A stretch of DNA of 55,063 nucleotides from Acidobacteriaceae bacterium (GTDB lineage: Bacteria > Acidobacteriota > Terriglobia > Terriglobales > Acidobacteriaceae): the NCBI GenBank assembly GCA_003138515.1, contig PLGG01000042.1:1-55063 (forward strand), written 5' to 3'. Position numbers and translations under genes: made by a program. Below, piece by piece: positions 34,646 through 44,975 of this stretch. Within the stretch, counting starts at the first letter, position 1, and every line of letters begins with the position of its first letter. The notes under the pieces were generated by a model that was not told where the DNA came from, ran no database searches, and was given only the letters and a program-made list of their open reading frames with translations.

Positions 34646-36073
34646 TTACAGATCGTAGTAGAGGAAGAACTCGTACGGCACCGGGCGAAAATTGACCGGG
34701 GCCAGCTCCTTCTCGCGCTTGTAACTGATCCAGGTGTCGATCAGGTCGGGAGTGAACACGTCTCCCTGCAGCAGGAAGTCGTGGTCCTTCTCGAGAGCAA
34801 TGAGAACTTCGCCCAGAGAGCCGGGCGTGCTCTTAATCTTTTTGGCTTCTGCCGGCTCGAGCTCGTAGAGATCCTTCTCGAGCGGCTCGCCGGGATCGAT
34901 CTTGTTCTTGATGCCGTCGAGTCCGGCCATGAGCAGGGCAGGCAGGCATAGGTAGGGATTGGCCGAAGGGTCGGGGCAACGGAACTCGATGCGCTTTGTC
35001 TTGGGGTTAGTGGAGTACATCGGGATGCGGCAGGCCGCGGAACGGTTGCGCTTGGAGTAAGCCAGGTTGACCGGGGCCTCGAAGCCGGGGACCAGTCGGC
35101 GATACGAATTGGTAGTGGGAGCGGCGAACGCCAATAGAGCCGGCGCGTGCTTGAGCAGCCCGCCGATGTAGTACTTCGCTGTCTGGCTGAGCAGCGCGTA
35201 TCCTTTGGCGTCGAAGAAGACATTCTTCTCGCCCTTCCACAGGCTCTGGTGGACGTGCATGCCGGAGCCGTTGTCGCCAAAGAGCGGCTTGGGCATGAAG
35301 GTTGCGGTCATGCCGTGCTTCTTGGCAATCATGCGGATGACGTACTTGAAGTTCATCAGGTTGTCGGCCATTTTGAGGAGCGGACCGTAGCGAATGTCAA
35401 TCTCAGCCTGACCGGCCGTTCCCACCTCGTGATGGTGAACTTCAGCGGGTACACCAATGCTGCGGAGGGAGAGAAGGATCTCGGAGCGAATATCCTGCAA
35501 CGTGTCGCTGGGCGGAACCGGGAAGTAGCCTTCCTTGTGGCGCAGCTTGTAGCCCAGGTTGGGGTTCTCTTCGCGGCCGGTGTTCCAGACGCCCTCATTG
35601 GAATCGACGTAGTAGTAGCCGCTGTGCGCGGTCTGATCGTAGCGCACGCTGTCGAAGATGTAGAACTCGGCCTCCGGGCCCCAGTAGCTGACGTCGGCGA
35701 TGCCGGTTTTCTTCAGATACGCTTCGGCCTTTTGCGCCACGTGGCGCGGATCGCGCGAGTAGGGCTTGCGGCTGACGGGGTCAAAGACGTTGCAGATGAT
35801 GTTCATGGTGGGCACGGAGAGAACCGGATCCACCACCGCCGTGTCCGCGTCGGCAACCAGAACCATGTCGCTCTCGTGAATCTGCTGGAAACCGCGGATG
35901 CTCGACCCATCGAAACCGATGCCTTCTGCTTTGTCGAACAGGTCGTCCGAGAGGTCTTCCAGCGGAATGGAAAAATGCTGCCACATTCCCGGAAGGTCAA
36001 TAAACCTGAGGTCGATAATTTTCACGCCTGCATCTTTGGCAAGCTTTTTCACGTCACTCGGAGTTCGCGGCAT
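34646..36073 (-). CDS. glnA: Glutamine synthetase, type I
   Basis: Makes glutamine from glutamate, ammonia and ATP; 475 residues. G-F-D-G-S-S-I-R-G-F, W-G-P-E-A-E-F-Y-I-F, the ATP/metal motif G-S-G-M-H-V-H-Q-S-L and the Glu flap N-R-S-A-A-C-R-I-P are present. Tyr403 in K-D-L-Y-E-L-E-P aligns with the adenylylation tyrosine of the GSI-beta class, so regulation by GlnE is likely. AAGGAG precedes the ATG. Together with gdhA at 51 kb it covers both ammonium-assimilation routes. It converges on ltaE. Confidence 0.97.
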   Translation of the reverse strand: MPRTPSDVKKLAKDAGVKIIDLRFIDLPGMWQHFSIPLEDLSDDLFDKAEGIGFDGSSIRGFQQIHESDMVLVADADTAVVDPVLSVPTMNIICNVFDPVSRKPYSRDPRHVAQKAEAYLKKTGIADVSYWGPEAEFYIFDSVRYDQTAHSGYYYVDSNEGVWNTGREENPNLGYKLRHKEGYFPVPPSDTLQDIRSEILLSLRSIGVPAEVHHHEVGTAGQAEIDIRYGPLLKMADNLMNFKYVIRMIAKKHGMTATFMPKPLFGDNGSGMHVHQSLWKGEKNVFFDAKGYALLSQTAKYYIGGLLKHAPALLAFAAPTTNSYRRLVPGFEAPVNLAYSKRNRSAACRIPMYSTNPKTKRIEFRCPDPSANPYLCLPALLMAGLDGIKNKIDPGEPLEKDLYELEPAEAKKIKSTPGSLGEVLIALEKDHDFLLQGDVFTPDLIDTWISYKREKELAPVNFRPVPYEFFLYYDL

Positions 36074-36344
36074 TCTAACTTCTCCTTCCGCCAGGTGTTG
36101 TCACACACAAGCACGAGTTAAGTTGTAAACGTTGAGCCAAACTGCGGCATTCTTTCAAAAAAAGTGCGATAAGGATAGGATTCCGCCGCAGCCGCGAAAT
36201 GAACAGCGGACATTTGGCTGGAGCGGCAACCGGGCGCCGGTTCAACGCAAATTGGATAGGCACCCAGAATTCGCAAGAATCCTAGTCCCACCAGCATAAA
36301 GAATCCGTGAAGATTTGGGGATTTTAGGGTGTGGAAAACCGGGC

Positions 36345-37319
<975 letters not shown>

Positions 37320-37434
37320 CGTGGACCATGCTCCATCGGGGCCTTCACTACTTTATCGGGTGTGAGCCCCGGAAACAGAATGAACCTTCCAAAATCAGAG
37401 AAAAAGGGTTCAGGAATCGGCAACAGAGGGTTTC

Positions 37435-38259
37435 TCATACCGGCAGCCTATAGGGGCGGCCGCGATACATGCCGACCTGTTCGACCGAGCGCACGCGAAT
37501 GACCTGCGCAGTGGTGTTGTCGCCGCCGTCGATCTCAACCGCGCGGGCGACGAGCTCATGGGCGATCTGGGAAGCATCTTTTTTCTGCGAGGCAATGCGG
37601 GCGATTTCGGCTTCGCTCATCTCGTCGTGCAGTCCGTCGGTGGACAAGACCAGAACATCGCCCGGCTGCAGGCTGAGAGCGTTGGTATCCGGAGAGACAA
37701 ACATCTCCGGCCCGACGGAGCGGATGAGAACGTGGCGGGAATCGGAAGAGGAAATGTCGCCGGCGGAGATCAGGCCCATCTTGCGCTGCTCGTTGACGAG
37801 CGTATGGTCCTGAGTGATTTGACGAGCCTGACCGTTGCGGACGAGGTAGCAGCGCGAGTCGCCGACGTGCGAGACGACGGCCTGGTCGTAACGCACGGCG
37901 CAGGCGACGAGGGTGGTGGCCATGTTCTTGCCGCGGAATTCGGGCTGGAGCCTGCGATCGTGTACCGCGGAATTGGCGTTCTGGATGAGCCGCGGCAACA
38001 GGCTGATAAGCATGGAGCCCGATTGCGCATTGACAAACTGCTCGGTGACGACCGAGACGGCCGTAGCCGAGGCGACCTCGCCCAGATCCATCCCGCCCAC
38101 TCCGTCGGCAACCACAAAGAGAAAGCCGTGGGAACGCGCCTGCTGGCGGGTGGAAGGGACAAAGGAGCCCATGGCGTCTTCGTTGTTGGTGCGGACTTTG
38201 CCGAAGTCGCTTGCCTGGCCGAACTGTACGTCCAACATATGCGCCGCCGCGTGAAGCAT
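37435..38259 (-). CDS. PP2C-type Ser/Thr phosphatase
   Basis: A 274-residue Stp/PrpC-like metal-dependent phosphatase. The full set of PPM motifs is present: T-N-N-E-D-A, V-A-D-G-V-G-G-M-D, S-H-V-G-D-S-R-C-Y, L-S-T-D-G-L-H-D-E-M and G-G-D-N-T-T. It likely reverses the adjacent kinase. ATG 38259 and ATG 38238 are both in frame; conserved sequence begins just after the second. A short hairpin (38347-38367) lies upstream. Confidence 0.93.
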   Translation of the reverse strand: MLHAAAHMLDVQFGQASDFGKVRTNNEDAMGSFVPSTRQQARSHGFLFVVADGVGGMDLGEVASATAVSVVTEQFVNAQSGSMLISLLPRLIQNANSAVHDRRLQPEFRGKNMATTLVACAVRYDQAVVSHVGDSRCYLVRNGQARQITQDHTLVNEQRKMGLISAGDISSSDSRHVLIRSVGPEMFVSPDTNALSLQPGDVLVLSTDGLHDEMSEAEIARIASQKKDASQIAHELVARAVEIDGGDNTTAQVIRVRSVEQVGMYRGRPYRLPV

Positions 38260-38346
38260 CTTCGCGCAAATGCGCGGGGGAGATGCCGTTCTTTAGGAGG
38301 GTTCAGGAACCGGGCCCCAAAACAACGATGGGGTGTCGCCTCTCCC

Positions 38347-38367
38347 CAGCCTCTCATGACGAGGCTG
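38347..38367. repeat. Short intergenic hairpin
   Basis: CAGCCTC-tcatgac-GAGGCTG, a 7-bp perfect stem between the permease stop and the phosphatase start. No T-tract; surrounding GGGCCCC/GGGGTG tracts suggest a repeat. Confidence 0.45.
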
Positions 38368-38412
38368 AAGAGAGGGTCCACCCTGATTGCCAGCTTGGTT
38401 GATGGTTGACTA

Positions 38413-40203
38413 TTAGGCTTCTTTTGAAGTCAACAGGACCGATTTTCCTTTGGTCTTGGAAGATCGCAGGAAGTAGATCGCCCCGTAGATGCCCCAAAGA
38501 GCGGAGATGCCGAGCGCTGTAAGGGGTTCCATCTTTGTGCCAAGGTTGAAGAACGGCCCGGCCAGGTAGAACGCCATGCAGGTCAGGTTGGCGAGCAACC
38601 CGAATCCCGGAATGAGTGTGTGCTTCAGCATATTGTAGTCAGGCCGCCCGTGATACGCCACAATGCAAAGGAAGCAGCTCAACGCGTAGAGAATGAAGGT
38701 GCCGAAGTTGGAGGTGAGCGTGATGGCGAGCAGCGAGTTAGGCAGCGCGGCCATCTTGTCGTGGGTTAAATAGCCGAAGCTGGAGAAGATGCCGTGGGGC
38801 AAAGCGGCGATGGTGGCATCTGTCGGTGCGCCGGCATCGCCGAAGGCCAGTGAAACGGCGATCACGCCGATGACCGCGGAGATCCAAGCCAGCGTCCAGA
38901 TGGCCTTGCGGGGCGACAGCGACTCGGCGTGCAGCATACCGAAGTGCTCGGGAGCTTCGTCATCTTTGCCCATGGCATAGGTGACGCGAGCGCCGGTGTT
39001 CATGCAGCTCAGCGTGGTGCCGATGAGCGCGAGGAAGACCGTGAAGGCCTCAGCGAGCATGAAGTACTTGCCGTGGCCCTGACCCAGCAGTTGATCGCCG
39101 ACAATGATCATCATGTCGCCGATGGGCGCGGCCGAGCTGGCTGCGCTCTGCATCGTATAGCCGGAGTTGAGGAAGTAGTTGGCACAGAAATACTCAAAGA
39201 GGTAACAGAACAATCCCTGGATCAAGAGCGATGCGATCACGGCAATCGGTATGTGTTTGGTTGGGTTCTTGGCCTCGCCTCCCATCGAGGTGACCGATTC
39301 GAAACCGACCAGGATGAGAATGGCCACAGTTGCCTGAATGAACATGAAGCTGAGTTTGTGGACGCCAATCACGGAAGCGGCATTGGGATGGGTGAGGAAG
39401 TTGCCGGTCGAATCCGTCGTTGGGTAGTTGATGACGAACGGGACGGGCTTTCCGGCACTGTCGAGCAGCGGCAGCGGATTGCCGCTCGCGTCACGCATGG
39501 TGGAGCCGTCCTTGGCCGTGGCGAACTGGTAGGTGTAAGTGGCCAGCGTCTGCGAGTCGTACTGGAAGCCTGGTGCGCCGTCGGGATGATTGGCGCGATA
39601 GCCGAGAGCCAGGACGCTGAAGACGATCAGAGCGGAAATCTGAATTACATTGATGGCGATGTTGACAGCCGTGGAGGCGCCGGCGCCCTTTGCGGCGATC
39701 CAGGCCACAAAGAATGAGAAGACGACTGCGACGAGTGCCATGAAAACCGGGCCGGGGTTCGAGCCGCTCATCACGTTCGGATAGAGGAAGCCCACAACGT
39801 AGCCCACGAAAATGCCCGTGACAGCCACCATCACGCCGGGATAGACCCAGTAGTAGAGGTGAGAGCCCCAGCCGACAATGAACTTGGCAAGGCGGGCGTA
39901 TTTGAAAGCCTTGTCCTTGGAGAGCATCGCCTGCTCGGCGTAGTAGTAACTGGAACCGGTGCCGGGATAGAGCTTGGAGATTTCGGCGTAGGCTACGGCG
40001 GTTGCCAGGCACAGGAGCAATGCGGCGAAGATGCCGATCCACATCGCGGGAGCGGTAGATGGCTGGCCGGCAACACCCGTAGTCGCCTGGATGAAGAACG
40101 TGAGCCAGAGGAAGGCGCCGGGGGCGATGAGCGCCATTGCGTTGCTGGTCAACCCGGTTAGGCCCAGGGTGGCCTGCATCTGAGGTGCTTTCTGATCTGC
40201 CAT
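38413..40203 (-). CDS. APC superfamily permease, large variant
   Basis: A 596-residue inner-membrane transporter with about 12 helices. L-G-L-T-G-L-T-S-N-A-M-A-L-I-A-P-G-A-F-L and A-E-I-S-K-L-Y-P-G-T-G-S-S-Y-Y-Y are APC-like helix 1 and loop sequences. A ~75-residue periplasmic insertion (about 245-320) rich in Asp, Ser, Gly and Pro is unusual. ATG 40203 is chosen because AGGAG lies 8-9 nt upstream. Downstream of and co-oriented with the BBP2 porin; the pair may form an inner/outer-membrane uptake route. Substrate unknown (amino acid, polyamine or K+-coupled). Confidence 0.82.
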   Translation of the reverse strand: MADQKAPQMQATLGLTGLTSNAMALIAPGAFLWLTFFIQATTGVAGQPSTAPAMWIGIFAALLLCLATAVAYAEISKLYPGTGSSYYYAEQAMLSKDKAFKYARLAKFIVGWGSHLYYWVYPGVMVAVTGIFVGYVVGFLYPNVMSGSNPGPVFMALVAVVFSFFVAWIAAKGAGASTAVNIAINVIQISALIVFSVLALGYRANHPDGAPGFQYDSQTLATYTYQFATAKDGSTMRDASGNPLPLLDSAGKPVPFVINYPTTDSTGNFLTHPNAASVIGVHKLSFMFIQATVAILILVGFESVTSMGGEAKNPTKHIPIAVIASLLIQGLFCYLFEYFCANYFLNSGYTMQSAASSAAPIGDMMIIVGDQLLGQGHGKYFMLAEAFTVFLALIGTTLSCMNTGARVTYAMGKDDEAPEHFGMLHAESLSPRKAIWTLAWISAVIGVIAVSLAFGDAGAPTDATIAALPHGIFSSFGYLTHDKMAALPNSLLAITLTSNFGTFILYALSCFLCIVAYHGRPDYNMLKHTLIPGFGLLANLTCMAFYLAGPFFNLGTKMEPLTALGISALWGIYGAIYFLRSSKTKGKSVLLTSKEA

Positions 40204-40444
40204 GAGCATTCTCCTGAGATTTTGAGTTTCGGTTGGCGGCTCCCGGCGGCTGCCCACCGGGAATTGGATCAAATTTCAATTGGGCGGCGCGCTCGTCAGC
40301 GGCGGGGAACGCCTTGAGCAACGGCGCTGCTTGCTACGGGACCCGCCGGTGAGCCTGGTTAGGCTTTGGCCGGTCCCGGTTAAATTGTGGTAGTGCGAGT
40401 CTAGCGGTCGTCTCATCAGGACAAAATCAGGAAATGAAGCATTT

Positions 40445-41725
40445 CTAGCGATGGGGTCCGAAGAAGGCGATGAACGCCACTGTCAGCGTCTGTTGCTGGC
40501 TGCTCGATTGATTAGCCAGCTTGTTAAAGTACTGCAGGTTGGATTGGTCGATGCGATATTCAACGCGCATGAGCGCGCCCTCGACCCACTTGTACTCATA
40601 GGTGAAGGTGCCTTCGTAGAGGGTGTTTCCCGTGGGAGCAGTGAGTGTTTGGGCGCCGTTGGCATCGTCAAACCATTCAAACCGGCCAGCGATGGCATTC
40701 TTTGCGGACGCCTGTTCGTGAAATGCGCCGGCTACGCCGTACCATTTGTTCAGATTGTTGTCGCCGCACGTCACTATGGGACCGGTTGCACAAGTGTAGG
40801 TGGCATCTTGATTCTGACCGTAATCGAAGTTGAAGTAGGCGTTGAACTTTCCGGGCGGCGTCAGCAGCAGCGTTGTATCGATCAGGTTGCGCAGTCCGCT
40901 TGCCGTGTTGGGATTTTCCGGACCAACCAGATAATTCAGGTACCAGCTGGCCTTGGTCTTCACAAGAGCGCTCGTAAACGCTCCGGATACGCCGCCATTT
41001 GATTTGGAGACGTTGTTCCACCCGTTGAACAACTGAAAGCCGATGGTTTCAGTCTTCGACACCGGCAGCGAAGTCCGTGCGCCGAAGTGCCAGTAGGGAA
41101 TGGCATTTACGAATAGCAGCGAGCGCGAGTAGTTCCAGTTGCTCATCGCCTCGATGACTTCCGCTCCGGCCGAGGTGACGTATTTGCCGAAGTCCAGTTC
41201 GAAGCCTTTGGCCTTGGGCGGCTTCACGCTCAGGTACGCCTGCTCGAGATAGGGAAGCTGCGAGGCGACAAAGGTGGGAGCAGTCGTGTTTGTGCCGGAA
41301 TTGTTGATCAGGTCGTTGGCGCGGCCGTAAATGAAGTCCACATGCGCACCAATCGGATCGGGATCGTGGTTCAGCGTAAGCTTTGCCATGCTCAGGTCGA
41401 ACTGGTCGGTCTTGTCGTTGAAGTTATAGAGCTGGTTGATTTGGTCGAAATTACCGAGCGAGGAATTGGGACGGTTGAAGTTGAAGCTGTAGTAACCGTC
41501 GACCACGCCGCTGAGATCCATTGGGCCAACGCTCCATGTGGGTGAAGGCGCGGGCGCTGCGGGCGCTGCCGGAGCAGGGGGCGGTGGGGACGCCTGTGCG
41601 GGCGTCGCGGAAGACGAATCCGCTGGCGCCGGTGGTGGCGCCGGTGTTTGCGCACTGGCCGTGAGCGCGATCGCCATCGCGGCTCCAGCGATTGATCTTG
41701 AGATGACCTTTGCGTTCAGATACAT
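40445..41725 (-). CDS. BBP2-family outer-membrane beta-barrel porin
   Basis: A 426-residue protein. Signal peptide cleaving at T-A-S-A, then a Pro/Ala-rich linker (about 26-62), then a barrel whose strands show alternating aromatic/polar residues. D-L-S-G-V-V-D-G-Y-Y-S-F-N-F-N-R-P near the start, L-D-F-G-K-Y-V-T-S-A-G and the terminal L-T-V-A-F-I-A-F-F-G-P-H-R are typical of BBP2/OmpL-like porins. GGAGGT upstream supports ATG 41725. It is 241 nt before the permease gene. Confidence 0.83.
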   Translation of the reverse strand: MYLNAKVISRSIAGAAMAIALTASAQTPAPPPAPADSSSATPAQASPPPPAPAAPAAPAPSPTWSVGPMDLSGVVDGYYSFNFNRPNSSLGNFDQINQLYNFNDKTDQFDLSMAKLTLNHDPDPIGAHVDFIYGRANDLINNSGTNTTAPTFVASQLPYLEQAYLSVKPPKAKGFELDFGKYVTSAGAEVIEAMSNWNYSRSLLFVNAIPYWHFGARTSLPVSKTETIGFQLFNGWNNVSKSNGGVSGAFTSALVKTKASWYLNYLVGPENPNTASGLRNLIDTTLLLTPPGKFNAYFNFDYGQNQDATYTCATGPIVTCGDNNLNKWYGVAGAFHEQASAKNAIAGRFEWFDDANGAQTLTAPTGNTLYEGTFTYEYKWVEGALMRVEYRIDQSNLQYFNKLANQSSSQQQTLTVAFIAFFGPHR

Positions 41726-42112
41726 CGGCTGATTACCTCCAAGAAAAAATTTGAATGACGCGAGATGAGATCCGGCCCAGAGGAGCAGTAAGACTCGTCC
41801 TTCGTAGCACTGGGGATTGTCCTGTTGAGGTTGTGCAGCGACGAACACACGTATGGTCTCGATTGCCAGCGACGTGCTTGGCAATCACGCTGCCCTGATT
41901 AGCGCCGTTGTTTGGGTAAATCGAACTACACCTAGTAATGCAAAGAAAGCATAAAGATTAAATGATGAAACGAAAAAGATCCTTCGAGTCCACTTAAAAG
42001 CGTGAAATAGTTGACAAAACGGCAGGTAAGACACAGCCCTTCGCGGCAAGCGGGGGGATGCAGCAAGGAAATCCGCAAACTGTGAATGCTCGCTGAGAAG
42101 GGTTGACTGGGT
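41726..42112. other. Divergent regulatory region of porin and small membrane protein
   Basis: 387 nt without a gene, AT-richer than its flanks around 41900-42020. TTGACA at 42011-42016 is a perfect -35 hexamer for the plus strand, but no convincing -10 follows at 16-18 nt. Confidence 0.4.
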
Positions 42113-42319
42113 ATGGCCGCAATTCTGGCTTGGGTTTGTTTGGCGCTTCTCACGGCGGCGGTGCTGGCGCTCTTATGGTGGCAAGAGAGTAAGAAATCCC
42201 TGCGAGTCCGATTGCAACCCGCGCTGGCCGTATTGGTTAGCTTATTGTTATTGTGGTGTATGTCGAGGTACGGTGATGCAGTGCTTCAATGGATTAGGCA
42301 TCATTGGATTGGGCATTAG
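42113..42319 (+). CDS. Small two-helix membrane protein
   Basis: A 68-residue protein. Two hydrophobic helices (about 4-23 and 38-52) are joined by a basic loop W-W-Q-E-S-K-K-S-L-R-V-R-L, predicting a hairpin with the loop inside; the C-terminus is W-I-R-H-H-W-I-G-H. No family recognised. It lies between the divergent porin and a KdpD-like kinase. It could be a regulatory peptide of the transport or sensing proteins, by position only. Confidence 0.55.
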   Translation: MAAILAWVCLALLTAAVLALLWWQESKKSLRVRLQPALAVLVSLLLLWCMSRYGDAVLQWIRHHWIGH

Positions 42320-42497
42320 TGGATAGAAGTCTGTACTTGCCCGACTTCCCTTTTACTCTCTCGTGCGATTGCATCCTCGTGCGGATCGTTGTCTGCCATT
42401 CGGCTGCGCGGCAGTCCTGCCCGTGAAGAGCAGGCGAAGAACCTGATAAAATTCTCTTTTCCCAGCCCAGCGCCTGAAGCCTGACGGGCAGTTCGAC

Positions 42498-42641
42498 ATG
42501 GATTCGGGGCCGCGCCTTGAGATGCAGCCGGACGCGCCGCAGGCGGCTGAGCTTCCTGATTTCATTTCCTGCACCCGCTCCTGTACCGGCCAGGTTGCCG
42601 TGGTGAGTTCGCAAGTGGAAGGTGAGTACACGGTTGTCTGA
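42498..42641 (+). CDS. Possible 47-residue ORF overlapping the kinase start
   Basis: ATG 42498 to TGA 42641 encodes M-D-S-G-P-R-L-E-M-Q..V-E-G-E-Y-T-V-V and overlaps the kinase gene by 20 nt. It would couple translation to the weakly initiated GTG of the kinase. Codon pattern is plausible but no homologue is recognised. Confidence 0.3.
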   Translation: MDSGPRLEMQPDAPQAAELPDFISCTRSCTGQVAVVSSQVEGEYTVV

Positions 42642-44151
42642 GAGCAATCCAGCCCAATCGGGCATCTTGTCTGGCTCGGCGTTGTTTGGCCCGTCGCGCG
42701 GCTCGGGCTTGCGCCTGCTGCTGTTCACGCTGGAGTGTGCGCTGGGAGTCGTGGCAGTGATTCTTGTGGCGGCGCTTGCGCGTTGGTCTCCCCGGCTGCT
42801 TCCCGTGGCCGCGCTGCTTTATCTGCTCATTGTTGTTCCCACCGCGCTGCTATGCGGATTCTGGCAAGCGGTGATTGTGTCGCTTTCCGCGGTGGTGGCG
42901 CAGAGCTGGTTTTCGGCGCACCGTCCGGAATTGTCTATGGCGGCCAACCCCACCACTTCCGTCACCCTGGCGGTCTTTGTGCTCGTGGCGCTCACGGTGA
43001 GCAGGCTGTCGGCGCGAGTGACCAATCACGCGCGGGAGGCCGAGTCTCGCGGCGGGCAGATGGAAGACCTCTACGAATTCACGCGGCGAACCTTGCAGAT
43101 GGACCTGCACGTGGAACCGGGTCCGCAACTGGCCGAACTGGTGCACGAGATTTTCAATCTTGAGGCGGTCGCCGTGTTCGATGCCGATCTGCACGATGTC
43201 TACACAGCGGGATTCTGGAACGTCGATCCGCAGGAGATGGCGCAGAACGTCTACTACTTCGAAACATCGGACGACGATCCGGAGACGGGGATCGGCCGCC
43301 GCGTGGTGCGATTGGGGACGGTGCCCGTCGGCAGCCTGGTGGTGCGCGGAGACACCGGCCCGCTGACCAACAACGCCATTGCTTCGCTCATCGCCATTAC
43401 CTTCGACCGCTATCGCGCCTTCGCTAATGAGAGCCGCATCGAGACCGAGCGGCGCACGGAACAGCTACGCGCCACGGTGCTCGACAGCCTGGCGCACGCG
43501 TATAAAACTCCGCTCACGGCCATTCGCGCAGCTTCAACGGGCCTGGGCGAGATGGGGCGCCTGTCCCCGGGACAGGCGGAACTGGTGGGGCTGATCGACG
43601 AGCAGGCCGGGTTGCTGGGCGAGTTGACCAGCCGCCTGCTGACCACGGCGCGTCTGGACGCGGGCGAGGTTGCCATTCACGTTGCGAGTGTGAGTGCGGG
43701 CACGCTGATCGAAGAGGTGGTGGCCGCGCTCAAGGACCGGCTGGCGAGCATGAAGGTCGCCATCGAGATTGAGGACGAAAACCTGGTGCTGAGTTGCGAC
43801 CAGCAGTTGATGACCATGCTGCTGACCCAGTACATTGACAACGCATGCAAGTACGCCAACTTTGGCAGCACAGTCACCATCCGGGTACTGGTTGCCGGGG
43901 CGGAGGCGATCTTTTCCGTGCACAGCTTCGGGCCGGTGATTCCCATGTCGGATCGCGAGCGCATCTTCGACCGGTACTATCGCTCCTCGACGTATGCCGA
44001 CCGCGCTCCCGGCACGGGAATCGGGCTGTCGGTGGCCAAGCGGGCGGCGCAGATTCACGGGGGATACGTATGGGTAACCAGCGATGAAGAGGAAGGCACG
44101 ACGTTTTTTGCCGCAATTCCGCTGACATCGGAGAAGGAGAGCACGTCATGA
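42622..44151 (+). CDS. KdpD-like membrane histidine kinase (DUF4118), no Usp/KdpD domain
   Basis: A 509-residue kinase. Four closely packed membrane helices (about 33-130) match the DUF4118 transmembrane module of KdpD; a GAF-like region (about 145-260) follows, then HisKA and HATPase_c. The phospho-acceptor is His292 in L-A-H-A-Y-K-T-P-L-T; the usual acidic residue after the His is Ala. ATP motifs: N-A-C-K-Y, G-P-V-I-P, G-T-G-I-G-L-S-V. GTG start; the N-terminal KdpD sensor and Usp domains are missing. Overlaps the response regulator by 4 nt. Confidence 0.88.
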   Translation: MSTRLSESNPAQSGILSGSALFGPSRGSGLRLLLFTLECALGVVAVILVAALARWSPRLLPVAALLYLLIVVPTALLCGFWQAVIVSLSAVVAQSWFSAHRPELSMAANPTTSVTLAVFVLVALTVSRLSARVTNHAREAESRGGQMEDLYEFTRRTLQMDLHVEPGPQLAELVHEIFNLEAVAVFDADLHDVYTAGFWNVDPQEMAQNVYYFETSDDDPETGIGRRVVRLGTVPVGSLVVRGDTGPLTNNAIASLIAITFDRYRAFANESRIETERRTEQLRATVLDSLAHAYKTPLTAIRAASTGLGEMGRLSPGQAELVGLIDEQAGLLGELTSRLLTTARLDAGEVAIHVASVSAGTLIEEVVAALKDRLASMKVAIEIEDENLVLSCDQQLMTMLLTQYIDNACKYANFGSTVTIRVLVAGAEAIFSVHSFGPVIPMSDRERIFDRYYRSSTYADRAPGTGIGLSVAKRAAQIHGGYVWVTSDEEEGTTFFAAIPLTSEKESTS

Positions 44152-44936
44152 TGCAGCCAGCGATCCGCATTCTCGTGGTCGACGACGAGCCGGCCATTCG
44201 CCGCGCCCTGCGGCCGCCGCTGATGGAGCTTGGATTTCAGGTGGCCGAGGCCTCGCGTGGCGAAGAGGCACTGCAGGCTTTGCGCAATGCTCCGCACGAC
44301 GTTGTGCTTCTCGACATCAATATGCCCGGCATCGGCGGCATTGAGACACTGAAACGGATTCGCGGCTTTGCGCCGCGGCTGCCTGTCCTGATGTTGACCG
44401 TGCGCGATGACGAAGAGGACAAAGTCGAAGCGCTGGAGTTAGGCGCCGACGACTACGTGACCAAGCCGTTCAGCACGCGCGAGCTGATCGCCAGGATCCG
44501 CTCGGCCGTGCGCCGCGTGCGCGCTCCGGCCCGGCCTGAGGATGCGCCCATAGAGATCGGCGAGATTCGCCTGGAGCCGGCCAAACGGCTGGTGACCAGG
44601 CGCGGGACGCCGGTGAAGCTCACGCGCAAGGAATTCGACATTCTCTACTGCCTGATGAGCCGCGCGGGACGCGTGGTGACCTACGCCAAGCTGTTGACCG
44701 CGGTGTGGGGCGCCGAAAGCCGCGAAGAAGTGGAGTACCTGCGGACCTTCGTCCGGCAGTTGCGCAAAAAGATTGAGGACGACCCGTCGAATCCGCTGTA
44801 TCTGCTCACGGACGTTTATGTGGGCTATCGCTTTGCCGATGCACAGATGTTCCAGGACGCATCAGCCGCGGGCGGTGAAGCGCAGGAGGACGAACAGGTT
44901 CCGGAGGACGAGCACGAGCCGGAGGACGCGCTGTGA
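44148..44936 (+). CDS. KdpE-like OmpR-family response regulator
   Basis: A 262-residue DNA-binding regulator. Receiver domain: D-D-E at 12-14, phospho-acceptor Asp56 in V-V-L-L-D-I-N-M-P-G and Lys in V-T-K-P-F-S. The winged-helix domain has L-T-R-K-E-F-D-I-L and V-E-Y-L-R-T-F-V-R-Q-L-R-K-K-I-E-D-D, typical of KdpE. A ~30-residue acidic tail (E-A-Q-E-D-E-Q-V-P-E-D-E-H-E-P-E-D-A-L) is unusual. It shares an ATGA overlap with the kinase. No kdpFABC genes are in the window, so its targets may be the adjacent permease and porin. Confidence 0.92.
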   Translation: MMQPAIRILVVDDEPAIRRALRPPLMELGFQVAEASRGEEALQALRNAPHDVVLLDINMPGIGGIETLKRIRGFAPRLPVLMLTVRDDEEDKVEALELGADDYVTKPFSTRELIARIRSAVRRVRAPARPEDAPIEIGEIRLEPAKRLVTRRGTPVKLTRKEFDILYCLMSRAGRVVTYAKLLTAVWGAESREEVEYLRTFVRQLRKKIEDDPSNPLYLLTDVYVGYRFADAQMFQDASAAGGEAQEDEQVPEDEHEPEDAL

Positions 44937-44975
44937 CGTTGCGTTCGGCGAACACAGCGCGCAGATCCGCGCGCG

